A stretch of 54,568 bases of DNA from DASPKX01 sp035627835. Its GTDB lineage: Bacteria > Verrucomicrobiota > Verrucomicrobiia > Limisphaerales > SXQI01. The stretch covers positions 1 through 54,568 of the forward strand of contig DASPKX010000054.1 of NCBI GenBank assembly GCA_035627835.1, given 5' to 3'. Shown in pieces: positions 36,714-47,500 of the stretch. Each line of letters starts with the position of its first letter. Positions within the stretch are counted from its first letter, which is position 1. The translations under genes were made by a program, and so were the position numbers. Under the pieces are notes generated by a model, which searched no databases, was not told the DNA's origin, and was given only the letters and a program-made list of their open reading frames with translations.

Positions 36714-37483
36714 AGGTTGCTATGGTTCACGGCCGACTTCGGGCGTTCACTCTTATCGAGGTGGTGCTTGCGATCGCGATATCGGTCGGGATCCTCGTGG
36801 TTGCGATCTATTTCTATCATCAAAGCGCGAACCTCCGGACTCAATTGATCGAGGAGACCGACAAGCTGACCACAGTGCGGCTGCTGATGCAGCGAATCGC
36901 GAATGATCTCCGGGCGGTGGAGGGGAGTGGGTCGTACAGTTTCATTGGCACGTCAAACACGCTTTCCTTCGTCACTACTGAGCATCGTCTGACGGGAAGG
37001 TGGAACAGCGCGCCGGGAAACCGCTGGCAGGTTGGGCTCTACCAAGTGGCCTATCAACTGAACGAAAGCATAGAAGGAACAAACGTCGTGGTTGGGGGCT
37101 TCGTGCGCGATGAGCGGCCAATCGATGCTGCGCCAGCGGCTGCGCTGGGAACGAAAGATGAAAGCACCAACCGAATTGAGACGCTCAGCGTGGAGGCTCC
37201 AGCGACCAATTCAACCACTATTACGACGAACATTCTTCAGCAGCCGATCACCGAAATTGTGCAGGCGCTGCAGTTCGAGTATTGGGATGGAGCGGCCTGG
37301 ACGAACCTTTGGCAGAGCTTCACACCTCCTATTGGCGTTCGTGTCATGCTTGCAACTGAGCCGTTGAGCGCTGAGGGTGCGCCTGAGGAAGCGCACCATT
37401 TTCGCCGGACAATTTACATTCCCACAGCTGCCAAAAAAGCGGTGGCCACCAACGAACTCTCCGACGTGACGCTCGCATTATGA
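36710..37483 (+). CDS. gspJ: Minor pseudopilin GspJ
   Basis: 257 residues with prepilin signal RA^FTLIEVVLAIAISVGILV (Ala at -1) and a GspJ-like body (LLMQRIANDLRAVEGSGSY, LQFEYWDGAAWTNLW). It overlaps both neighbours by 4 nt. Predicted tip complex component with I and K. Confidence 0.87.
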   Translation: MKVAMVHGRLRAFTLIEVVLAIAISVGILVVAIYFYHQSANLRTQLIEETDKLTTVRLLMQRIANDLRAVEGSGSYSFIGTSNTLSFVTTEHRLTGRWNSAPGNRWQVGLYQVAYQLNESIEGTNVVVGGFVRDERPIDAAPAAALGTKDESTNRIETLSVEAPATNSTTITTNILQQPITEIVQALQFEYWDGAAWTNLWQSFTPPIGVRVMLATEPLSAEGAPEEAHHFRRTIYIPTAAKKAVATNELSDVTLAL

Positions 37484-38889
37484 AGCTGGATGCGACAAAG
37501 CCACGCGCAGGGTTCATTCTAGTCGGCATTCTGGTGATCGTGATGCTTGGCTCAATGGTGGCCATGAGCCTTCTATTTCGCGTTCAGGGTGGGGAATCCG
37601 CGGCTGTTGCAGGCGCAGGAGGAGAGCAAGCGTGGCTGGTTGCGATGAGCGGGATCGAGGAAGCGATCAAGTCTGCGCGAAGCGTAAAACCGGGCTCCGT
37701 GGAGTGGCGGAATGATCCAGCGCGATTCAAAGATCGTTTGGTGTTCGACGACGGGTCAGACCAGTGGTTTTTCACGATCTACAGTGAGCCAGACATTGAC
37801 TCGCTGGAACCCGTTCGGCACGGCCTGACTGATTGCGCGAGCAAGTTGAACCTCAACAAGGCGAGCCGCGAGATGCTCGCGAAGGTTCCTGGATTCTCGC
37901 AGGCACTATTGGATGCGTATCTTGGCCCCAAATCAGCAGCGGAAGGAGAGGTCGTGCCGCTCACCTCAATCCGATCGGTTTTCGACACTACGGAGAGGGC
38001 GCGACCGGCACGGCTGGTGGCGCTGACAGAGTTATTCCAATTTCGAGGCTTCACGCCAGCGGTGTTGTTTGGAGAAGATGCAAATTTCAACTTCGCGTTA
38101 GACGCGAATGAAGATGACGCGCAAACGCGAACTCCGCTGGATAACCAGGATGGCAAGCTGGACCTGGGGTTGCGCCGCTATCTCACGGTCGCGAGTTATG
38201 AGGATAATCGACTGCCCATTTCAGAAGGAGTGCGGAGGGTCAATATCAACGATGCTAAAGACGCACTTCCTGCGGTGGAATTGCCCGCTTCATTGACCAA
38301 TTTCATTATCGCTCTGAGGACGAATTCCATGCAAATCTCGCATCCGGTTTCCCTGCTCGACGCGAAAATTAGTGTGAAGGATGAGAAGGGCAATGCAGTC
38401 GAAGTTAGCTCAGGTATCGGAAAAGACGATTTGGACACTGTTCTGAAACATTTTACATGCGAAGCGGACGAGCAAACGCCCGGGCTCATCAACGTGAACA
38501 CAGCCAGCGCGGCTGTGCTCGCAACGCTGCCCGGGCTTGATGACGCGTTGGCTGAGCGAATCGTCTCAACGCGCTCGGCTGTGAGCCCTGAGCGGCGGGA
38601 GACGATTGCGTGGGTGCTGACGGAAGGAGCCTTGGAGATGGAGAAGTTCAAAGTCGTTGCGCCATATCTGACATCCCGGAGCCTGCAATTCGAGTTCAGC
38701 GTCGTCGGATTCGCGAAACCTTCAGGACGATTCAAGTCGTTCGAAGTGATCGTTGATTTGGCCGGCGGTGATGGCCGCGTCGCACATTTACGGGATTTAA
38801 CTCGTTATGGTCTGCCGTTTGGGTTGGAGTCGAACTCCCAGCCCTCCGGAGAACCTTCGAGCAGCCCGCTGGCTGCTAACGCCCTATGA
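37480..38889 (+). CDS. gspK: Minor pseudopilin GspK
   Basis: 469 residues, the largest minor pseudopilin, as expected. Prepilin signal RAG^FILVGILVIVMLGSMVA lacks the +5 Glu (Gly instead), as is usual for GspK, which caps the pilus. The insertion domain carries helix-hairpin-helix-like repeats (SKLNLNKASREMLAKVPGF; LINVNTASAAVLATLPGL). It overlaps gspJ and the next gene by 4 nt each. Confidence 0.9.
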   Translation: MKLDATKPRAGFILVGILVIVMLGSMVAMSLLFRVQGGESAAVAGAGGEQAWLVAMSGIEEAIKSARSVKPGSVEWRNDPARFKDRLVFDDGSDQWFFTIYSEPDIDSLEPVRHGLTDCASKLNLNKASREMLAKVPGFSQALLDAYLGPKSAAEGEVVPLTSIRSVFDTTERARPARLVALTELFQFRGFTPAVLFGEDANFNFALDANEDDAQTRTPLDNQDGKLDLGLRRYLTVASYEDNRLPISEGVRRVNINDAKDALPAVELPASLTNFIIALRTNSMQISHPVSLLDAKISVKDEKGNAVEVSSGIGKDDLDTVLKHFTCEADEQTPGLINVNTASAAVLATLPGLDDALAERIVSTRSAVSPERRETIAWVLTEGALEMEKFKVVAPYLTSRSLQFEFSVVGFAKPSGRFKSFEVIVDLAGGDGRVAHLRDLTRYGLPFGLESNSQPSGEPSSSPLAANAL

Positions 38890-40451
38890 AACTTCGGCAG
38901 AGCCAATCGAACACGCGCAAGCGGAAGACGAAACCACCCACAGGGGCGGTGATCATTCGTCTCACCGAGACCGAAGTGCGGGCAGTACGGTTTGAGCGTC
39001 GTGGGGACAAGATCGTGAGCCTTGAACGCAGCATGGCGCCGCTCCCCACGCCAGAAGCCAAGGGCGACCCGGCTGCTGTTGGAGCTGCTCTAAAAAGCGT
39101 CATCGAAAAGGCGGGGATGAAGGGTGGTTTGGCTGCCGCAGCCGTCCCCCGCAGCCAGCTTGTTTTGAGGACTATCTCGTTGCCGAAGCTTGAGGATGAA
39201 TCAGACCTGGCAACGGTGGTTCAGTTCCAGGTTGGACGCGATCTGCCATTTCGCCTCGATGAGGCTGTGATTGATTTTACGAAAATCGAAGGGGGTGGCA
39301 GCGCTGGGAAGATGCAGTTGATGGTGGCAGCCGCGCGCAGGGAGTTGGTTGAGTTTTACCAGAAAGTCTGCGAGAGCGCGGGATTGAAACTGGCTGCGCT
39401 CACAATGCAGCCACAAGCGCATGCGCGGGCAGTTCAATCTTTAGGGGAGACAACAGACGGAGCTACGGCATTTGCGTTGGTGGAGGGGGAGGGCTTGTCG
39501 GTGGATGTTGTGGCAGGCGGGCAAGTGCACTTCAGCCGCAACACTCCGCCGATTCCGGAGCCGATCGAAGGTCAGGGAGAGCCAGAGTTCAACGAGACTG
39601 CGGCGCTCGAAATTGTCCGCGCCCTGCATAGCTACGGAGGAAGCGGGAGCGATGTTCGCGTGACGAGAGTGTTCGTAAGCGCGAGCGGCGGTCGTTCGGA
39701 GGCAATCGCCACGAGGATTTCCCAACGGCTCAGCATCCCGGTTGAAGCTGTGCGCTTTGAAGAGCCTGCGGCGGGGGAGAGTCGCGCATTTGAAGTGAGT
39801 GCGGCGGATGTTGGAGTGGCGCTGGCGATCACGGATGAGTCTGGGCCAATTTTTGACTTTCTTAATCCACGCAAACCTGCCCCGCCAAAGAACACCAAGC
39901 GCAACGCTATTATTGCATTGGCTGCGGGTTTCGCACTGCTGATTGTGGGCATGCTTGGCGCGCGCACATACTTGATAAAGGGGCGCGAGCAAACTCAGCG
40001 CGAGCTGACGGCGAAGCTGGCTGCTTTGGAGAAGAATCGGAAGACCTTCCAAAGCATGATTGCGCAGGCCAAAACTATCGAGGATTGGAATGCCGCAGGG
40101 AAAGATTGGCTGGGCCACTACGCCTACTTGAGCGCAGCGCTGCCTCCAAGTGAGGAGCTGTACATCACTTCTTTTTCAGTGGCGGCCAATGGCAGCATTC
40201 GAATGGGTGTCCAAGCCAGGAGCGGCGAGATTCTCGCGAAAGCGGAGAAGCAGCTGCGCGACGCCGGTTACGAGGTGAAGCCGGTCGCGGTGACCCCATC
40301 CTCCGACCGCTTTGGCTACGATTTTCGCTCGAATATTGAGCTTCTCGCATCGAAGAACCTGAAGCTGGATTTGAAGAAGAACAAACCAGCTCCTCGACCA
40401 GTGGATGACGCTTCGCTGGATCCTGCCGTGTACAAGAAGGGGGCTGGATGA
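38886..40451 (+). CDS. gspL: GspL-like protein (PilM-PilN fusion)
   Basis: 521 residues. The N-terminal half (about 17-330) is an actin/PilM-like cytoplasmic domain with VIIRLTETEVRAVRFER, VVQFQVGRDLPF and VGVALAIT. One membrane segment (AIIALAAGFALLIVGMLGA, about 340-360) is followed by a coiled coil and a PilN-like ferredoxin-fold periplasmic part (LPPSEELYITSFSVAANGSIRMG). This is the standard GspL layout, the inner-membrane link to GspE. It overlaps gspK and the next gene by 4 nt. Confidence 0.87.
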   Translation: MKLRQSQSNTRKRKTKPPTGAVIIRLTETEVRAVRFERRGDKIVSLERSMAPLPTPEAKGDPAAVGAALKSVIEKAGMKGGLAAAAVPRSQLVLRTISLPKLEDESDLATVVQFQVGRDLPFRLDEAVIDFTKIEGGGSAGKMQLMVAAARRELVEFYQKVCESAGLKLAALTMQPQAHARAVQSLGETTDGATAFALVEGEGLSVDVVAGGQVHFSRNTPPIPEPIEGQGEPEFNETAALEIVRALHSYGGSGSDVRVTRVFVSASGGRSEAIATRISQRLSIPVEAVRFEEPAAGESRAFEVSAADVGVALAITDESGPIFDFLNPRKPAPPKNTKRNAIIALAAGFALLIVGMLGARTYLIKGREQTQRELTAKLAALEKNRKTFQSMIAQAKTIEDWNAAGKDWLGHYAYLSAALPPSEELYITSFSVAANGSIRMGVQARSGEILAKAEKQLRDAGYEVKPVAVTPSSDRFGYDFRSNIELLASKNLKLDLKKNKPAPRPVDDASLDPAVYKKGAG

Positions 40452-41452
40452 ACGCGCGCGAGAAGAAGTTGGCCATCATCGTCGGTGGTCTCGTGGGCTG
40501 CGCGATTCTCGCGCTACTGATTCGAGTGGTCGTGTTCCAACCTCTCAAGCAGTTGGACCAGCGCGCGAACGCAACTCGCGGGGCCATTCAAAAAGCGGAG
40601 GAAGAGCGCCGAAAATTCTTCACCGCCGAGGACAAGGTGAAGGGCTTTGCCAAGCGAACGTTCGCGGACACGGTTGAGCGCGCGAGCGCGGCTTCGGGCG
40701 AGTTAATCATGAAAGCGATCAATTCAGTGGGCTTGCAGGAAGGGGAGTTTACGCGGCTGCCGGTCGGGCCGCGGAGATTGCGCGGGGCTGGCAGTGAGAT
40801 TGGGTGGAGCGTGCAAGGCCAGGGACCGCTGACGAACATTGTGGATCTTTTGTTCCACCTCGGCAGCACACCGCATATCAAACAGATGGACGGACTGTCG
40901 CTCTCGCCGGGGGATGCGCCCGGTCATGTGCGGGTGCGGTTTCGTTATTTAACGATGGTCGTGGAGCCTGCGCCCGACGTGGTGCGCACGCAGATGGTTG
41001 CCACAGCCTCCTTGCAGAGCCCGGAGCGTGCGCAGTTTGATGTGATTGCAGCGCGTGACTTACTCCGCCCGTATTTGAAGCGCCCCACGCCTCCGCCTGT
41101 GAAAAATCCGAAGCCCGGGCAACCCGGACCGACCCAGGCGCCTGCGGGACCGGAGATTTTCCGCGTTGTTTCTTTATCGGAATGGGAAGGCGCGCCCGAA
41201 GTCCATGTGCTCGACACCGTGAATAACAAAACAAAACGATACGTCATCGGTGATGAGCTTCTCGGGGGACGAATTGTAATGGTCGATTATAGGCCATTGC
41301 CGCATCCCGGCCGCGCGCTGCTCTCGATGAGCCGCGTGATCATCAAAGCGGGCCAGGAGTACTGGGCCGTGGAGAGAGGCGGCACACTGGCAGAAAAGCG
41401 GGTGCTGGAGAAAAAAGACCTGCCGCCGGAGCTGGCTTCCAGTAATCCTTGA
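40448..41452 (+). CDS. gspM: GspM/PilO-like protein with HR-like C-terminal domain
   Basis: 334 residues. A basic start and one membrane segment (KLAIIVGGLVGCAILALLI, residues 8-26) precede a coiled coil and a PilO/GspM-type ferredoxin-fold domain (about 80-175). Unusually the chain goes on with a proline-rich linker (about 211-235) and a C-terminal beta-rich segment (about 236-315, with RYVIGDELLGGRIVMVDY and SRVIIKAGQEYWAV) that looks like the HR domain of GspC or PilP. GspC is otherwise missing from this operon, so this protein may combine the M and C roles. The GspM assignment is good; the HR comparison is by eye. Confidence 0.78.
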   Translation: MNAREKKLAIIVGGLVGCAILALLIRVVVFQPLKQLDQRANATRGAIQKAEEERRKFFTAEDKVKGFAKRTFADTVERASAASGELIMKAINSVGLQEGEFTRLPVGPRRLRGAGSEIGWSVQGQGPLTNIVDLLFHLGSTPHIKQMDGLSLSPGDAPGHVRVRFRYLTMVVEPAPDVVRTQMVATASLQSPERAQFDVIAARDLLRPYLKRPTPPPVKNPKPGQPGPTQAPAGPEIFRVVSLSEWEGAPEVHVLDTVNNKTKRYVIGDELLGGRIVMVDYRPLPHPGRALLSMSRVIIKAGQEYWAVERGGTLAEKRVLEKKDLPPELASSNP

Positions 41453-41519
41453 GCGTTGAAGCCTTTGTCTGCGCCGCTCGATGAGCGCCGCAGTTTGTGA
41501 GCTGTTTTTGAAAGATTTT

Positions 41520-44500
41520 ATGCGAGTCCTGGCCCTCTTAACATTGATGTGCGCCACCACGCTCCTGAGCGTGGCGCAAAACAACGCGCCGACGAACAGC
41601 GCGCCTGCCGCCGCGCCAACTGTGCAACCAGCCGCGGACGCGAACGCCCGCAACATCCGGTTTCAATTTGAAGGAATACCGTATGCGGACGTGGTTGAGC
41701 GCTTTGCGCAAATGACGGGCAAGCCGCTCATAAGCGGCACGAACGTGCAAGGCACGCTCACGTACAGCGACCCGCAACCATACACATACACAGAGGCGCT
41801 GGACACGTTGAACACGGTTCTCTCGATGAAGGGCGTAATGCTGGTAGATCTTGGAAAGAACCTTCAACTCGTGCCCTTGAAGGAGCTTCCGCAGCTTCCG
41901 CATAAGATTCTGCGGGGGGTTGATCCGACGGGTGACGTTCGGCCGGGCGAGGTTCTCACGGTTGTTTTGAACGTGAACAACCTGGATGCCAAGGAAGTTG
42001 CAGATTCGGTAACGCCGCTGCTTTCGAATGCGGGTTCGGTCGCTGCGCTTTCGCGCGGCCGCGGCTTAATCGTCACCGACCGGCTGGCCAATATCCAGCG
42101 GATCCGCACGCTCTTAAACACGATCGACACCGAAGCGGTGCAGGATCGGCAGATGAAGACGTACACGCTGGTCAATGCTTCAGGCGCGATTGTGTCTGAT
42201 CTGCTGAACCGGACCTTCGGCGTCGCCACAGCGCCTAAGAGGACACAATACAATCCGAACACCAAGAACCTGGATGTGCTCCCGCCAGACCCGAATGACT
42301 ACATTACATCGGTGTATGATGACGCTTCTCGAACGCTCGTATTATTCGGACCGCGCGAGCGCGTGGCTCTCGCTGAAGAGCTGATCATGAAGTTTGAGCA
42401 GAAGGATGGGGCAGGGGGAGATGTTCGGATTTATTACCCGCAAACCATCAAGGCTGACGAGCTGGCCCAAATGATTCGCCAGGCTATTCCCGGGGTGGCT
42501 GCTCCCAACGAAACCGCAGCAGCCGCTGCAATGAAGGCGCGGCTGATCGCGGATGCGCCGCAGAACCGGCTGATCGTTGCCGCGCCCATGCCGGGGCAGC
42601 TCGATCAAATCGAGCAGCTCATCAACCGGGTTGATAAGCCGATCCATGGGAGCGCCGGGCAGCGTTTGCTTCCGTTGAAAACGGAAACGGTTCAGCTGAC
42701 TAAAGTCTTTCGTCCACGCACGACCACTGCGACGAATGTGGCGACAATTCTTCAGCAGGTCCTGACACGCCGCGGGGCCTCTGGGCAACCACAAACAACT
42801 GCGAGCATCAGTTACGATGCGGGCAGCGAAAGCGTGGTGGTCAGCGGGACGCCGAATGATCTTCAGATCGCCACTGACATCATCTCGCAGCTTGAGACTG
42901 GCTCGAGCCAGCCTGTTGCTCTGCAGACCAAGTTCTTTGATGTGGGTTCGGTCGCTGAAGCGCGCCGATTGCAGCCGCTAATTGAACAACTTTATCGAAA
43001 TCAAGTGAGCGCAGGCGGAGCGTCCGCCGTTGCCCATGCTAAAATCATGGCCGACACGCAGGCGGGCCGATTAATCGTCACTGCCTCGGAGGATCATCTT
43101 CAAAAAATCGAGGCGCTGCTGGAGCAGTTCCGGACCGAAAAAGCCGCAACGGCGGAACGTCGGTTGCAGATCATCCCGCTGCAGAACACGAGCGTGGATG
43201 TCGTTCTCAAGGGAGTAACGGACCTGGTCAATGAACGGATGGGCAGCGGGAAGTATGCGGATCTTCCCAAGCCAGGGCTGACACCAGACGCGACGAATAA
43301 CCGGCTGCTGGTTACTGCGACTGCCGAACAAATCCGGGAGATTGAGGAGATTGTTCGCATAGTAGATGTGGCGCCGGAGCAGGCGAAACGTGACATGCGG
43401 TTGATTCCGCTGCGCGCAAAAACGCCCGCGGAAATCATCCCGCTGGTAACGCAGTTGCTTGAATCAACGGGCGAGCGGCAAACGAATCCACGGCTTGCGC
43501 CCAAGCTGATGGCGGACCCGACGGGCAAACAGATCATTGTCACAGCGCTTCCCGCAGATCTCGAGCGGGTGGAAAAACTTGTGCAGCAGTTCGACGCAAC
43601 CTTATCCGCAAGCATAGCGCGGCAGATGAGGACAGTGCAGCTCAACTCGCGCAACGCTGCTGAGTTCACACCGCTGGTGGAGAAGCTCTATAGCGAGCAA
43701 TTGAAAGGGCAGCTCGAGCCTCCCGGCGGGCCCGCGACTTTGATCGCAGAGCCACGCGGCAATCGCATCATGGTTAGCGGATCGGAGGCGGAGATCACCC
43801 GCGTTGAAACCATCATCCGGCAGTTGGACCCTGTTGGACCCGTCGGCGCTAAGGAGGAAACCCGTGTGCTTCGTTTGAAGGCAGCATCAGCGGCTGACCT
43901 CGTTGGAATTGTTGAAAAAAGCCTGAACGCGCAGCAGCAACAAGTTCGAGTCTTGCTCGACGCGCGCAGCAACAGCCTGGTGGTGACGGGCGAGCCAACT
44001 GCGGTTCAAGCGGCGTCCGAGATCATTCAACAGCTGGACGCGCGGCCGAATCTTCAGCCGCGGGAACTGCGCATCATTGACCTAAAATCGGCCGACGCGA
44101 CGGCGATCACACCAACCGTCACCAGTTTGTTCACGGATTTAATCAAGGATCAGCGCGGCGCGGATTACGTGAGCCAGACGAAGGTGGTGCCAGACCCAAC
44201 GGGCAACCGAATTATTGTCACTGGTGGCAGCGATGAGATTGAGGAAATTGCCTCGATCGTTAAGCGGCTTGATCAGGTGCCGGACCAGGGACCAGGCAGC
44301 CGGGTCTTCAAATTGACAACTGGCGATGCGGTGACGCTGGCTCCAATCGTGCAGAATGCGATGGTGCGTTACGATCAACGCGGCAACCAGTATCGCCGGG
44401 TGTCGGTCACCGCGGATCAGCAATCTAATTCTCTCGTGGTGAGTGGCACGCGCGCTGACCTGGCAGACGTTGCGTCTGTCATCGAAAAGCTGGACGGAGA

Positions 44501-47500
44501 AAGCTCTGACCTGGCGCGCCAATTGCGCATCGTGGAGGTGAAGTCTCCAGACCCGGATGCATTGGCAGCCTTGGCATCCAAAGTGTTTGCCGCGCAAAAC
44601 CCAGGGCGCAACACGCCGTCGCTGGTGAACATTACCCCTGAACCGGGCGGCCGTCGCCTGATTGTCCTGGCTCCCGCAAATTTACTGGCTCAGGTGGAGA
44701 CTGTTATAACCACGCTGGATTCAACACCTGAGCAAGGCACGCGTGAGTTGCATGTGGTGCAGCTGCAAAACCGTAGCGCAGCGGAGATCTTTCCAAAGGT
44801 GAACCAGGTCTATTTGGAACAGGCTCAGGGCAAGTCGATCAAGCCCGCCACAATTTACCCCGATCCAGCGGGGAAGCTGCTGACGGTGTACGGGACCGTT
44901 GCCCAGGCGGACGCGATTCGCCAGATCGTGACGACCTTTGACGCGCAGAACACCACTCCAGCCCGGGAGACGCGGACGATCGATGTCGGCTCTTCCACGG
45001 AAGTGGACCGTTTGGCTCCGATTGTTCAACGGCTTTATCAGGATCAATGGAAAGACAAGGCTGCGAGCGATCCGGCTGACGCGCAGGTTGTCCCTGATGC
45101 GCGAAGCGGTCGGTTGATCGTAACGGGCAAGCCGGAGCACCTGACGAAGATTCAGGAGATTATTGACCAGGTGAAGGCAACCAAGCCGAGTGGCGCAACG
45201 CGCGACACTCGCGTGTACGACCTCACAGCAGCGACGGCTTTGGAGTTAGCGACGACAGTGCGCACACTTTACACGGAGGAAGCAAAAGGGCGGGTGGGGG
45301 CGCAACCTTCGGAAACCCTAATCCTGCCCGACGCGGCCGCGAACCGGCTGGTGGTGACCGGTGACACCAATGAGCTGGATCGCGTGGAGGAAATCATAAA
45401 GAAGCTCGACAAGGTGAGCGCGCAAAGCGCGAGCACCCGAGTCTTTAAATTGAAGTCGGCGAATCCTGATAAAGTCGCGGAGATCCTCTCGTCCGCGCTG
45501 ATTCGTTATGACGCCTATGGGCGTCCCCAGAAACGTGTGAGCGTGGTGGTGGATGGCCAAACCCGCACGCTTATCGCGACGGGTGACGCAAAGGAGTTGC
45601 AGGGCGTCTCCGTCATCATCGAGCAATTGGATGCATCGCTTGGGGCGCAACCCGCGAGGCAAATGAAGGTTCTTCAAGTTAAGGCGCCCAGGCTTAGCGA
45701 GTTTAGCGCAAAGGTCCGGCAGTTGTATGCGGACCAGATCAAGACGCAGCCGGAGCTGACGCTCGCAGACGCATTGATTTTAGATGATGCGTCGAGCAAC
45801 CAGATGATTCTCGCGGGGAGCGAAGCGCAACTGGCCTTGATCGAGAAGATTGTCACCGAACTGCAAAACACCCAGGCGTCGCAGGAGCCGCGCATCACGC
45901 AGATGATCCCGGTGGCCAACGCGGAGGATATCTCCCGCGTGATGCCAACCGTTCAGCAACTGTATCAAGAGCATTGGAAGAGCAAGGACGCGAACGATCC
46001 GGCTGACGCGCAGCTTATCGCAGATGCCCGCAATTCGCGCCTGATTGTGACTGGCCGCACAAATCATGTCGCGGCCATCGCGCGCCTCGTGGAGCAAGTC
46101 TCCAGCAGCACGAACACGGAGCCGCGCGAGACTAGGATTTACGAATTGAAGAACAGCGTTGCCGCGGATCTATCCACCACGTTGCGCGCGATGTATCTCG
46201 AGGAAGCTCGCCTTCGCTCTGTTCCGCCAACAGCTCAGATTCGCATACTCCCGGACGCGACGGCCAATCGGCTGGTGATTTCTGGAGGAACAAACGAGTT
46301 GGCGCGGGTTGAGGAAATGCTCTCAAAGCTGGACCAAGTGAACGGGGCCGCCGCGACGGCGCGAGTGTTCGAGCTTAAACGGGCAAACGCCTCTCAAGTC
46401 GCCACAGTGCTCTCGACGGCGCTGGTGGAGGTCAACGCATACGGCGTTCGAGTGCCGAGAGTCACGGTGGGAGCGGACACGACGAACAACATCATAGTTG
46501 TTAACGGCGAAGCCAAAGATCTGCAAACAGTGGCCACGATCGTGGAGAAAATGGACAGCGTGGCTCCCGCCGAACGCCGCCAAATGCGCATCTTCCCGCT
46601 GAAAAGCGGCGCAGCAGTCGAGTTCGCCGCAAAAATCGAGCGGCTTTACCGTGAGCAACTGAAGGATGCCACGGGGGCGGACGCGGCGAATGCGTTGATC
46701 ATCGGCGATGAAACCAGCCGACGCTTGTTGGTCACTGCGACAGAAGCGCACTTGACCATGATTCAGGGGCTGGTGCAGCAGTTGGAGGAAGGGGCAGCAG
46801 GCGCGGGTCGGCAGAGCCGAGTGCTCCCGCTCAAGAACAATTCAGCCCAGGCTCTTGGCGCCATTATTCGGCAGCTGTTCGCGCGGCAAATCGCCAATCC
46901 TGCTGAGAGCGAGCGCCTCGTTCTTACCTCACTTGCGGATGACCGGACTTTATTTGCGGACGGCCCTGCTGAGACGCTGGACCGCATTGCTGAACTGCTC
47001 GGCACACTGGACACGGCGCCTGCGCAGGAGGACACGATCCACACCGTTCATCTCAAGAAGGGGCGCGCTGAAGACATGGCTCAGGCCATTAACCAGTCGA
47101 TCACCAGCAGAAACTTAAGCGCCCAAACACAGGCCGTTAAGGTGACGCCAGTAAGTGGAGCAAATTCTCTGTTGATCACTGGGCCAAAAGACCCTGTGGG
47201 CCAAGTGATGAAAATCGTGCAGGAACTCGATCAGGAAAGCGCCGGGGGCGAGGTTGAAGTCCGCATTTATAAGCTCGAAAACGGCACCGCGCGGGAAGTC
47301 TCCTCGGTTCTCCAGCAGTTGTTGCAGAATGTCTCCCGCAGACGCTTTGAGGGTGGCGGGGGAGGTGGCGGTCGCTTCACTCCGGCAAGTGTGACGGTGG
47401 ATGAGCGCTCAAACAGCCTGATCATCAGCGGCACGACCATCCATTTTAGCGTCGTGGAAAAGATTCTCCCCACGCTCGACAAAGCGCCCGAACGATCCGA

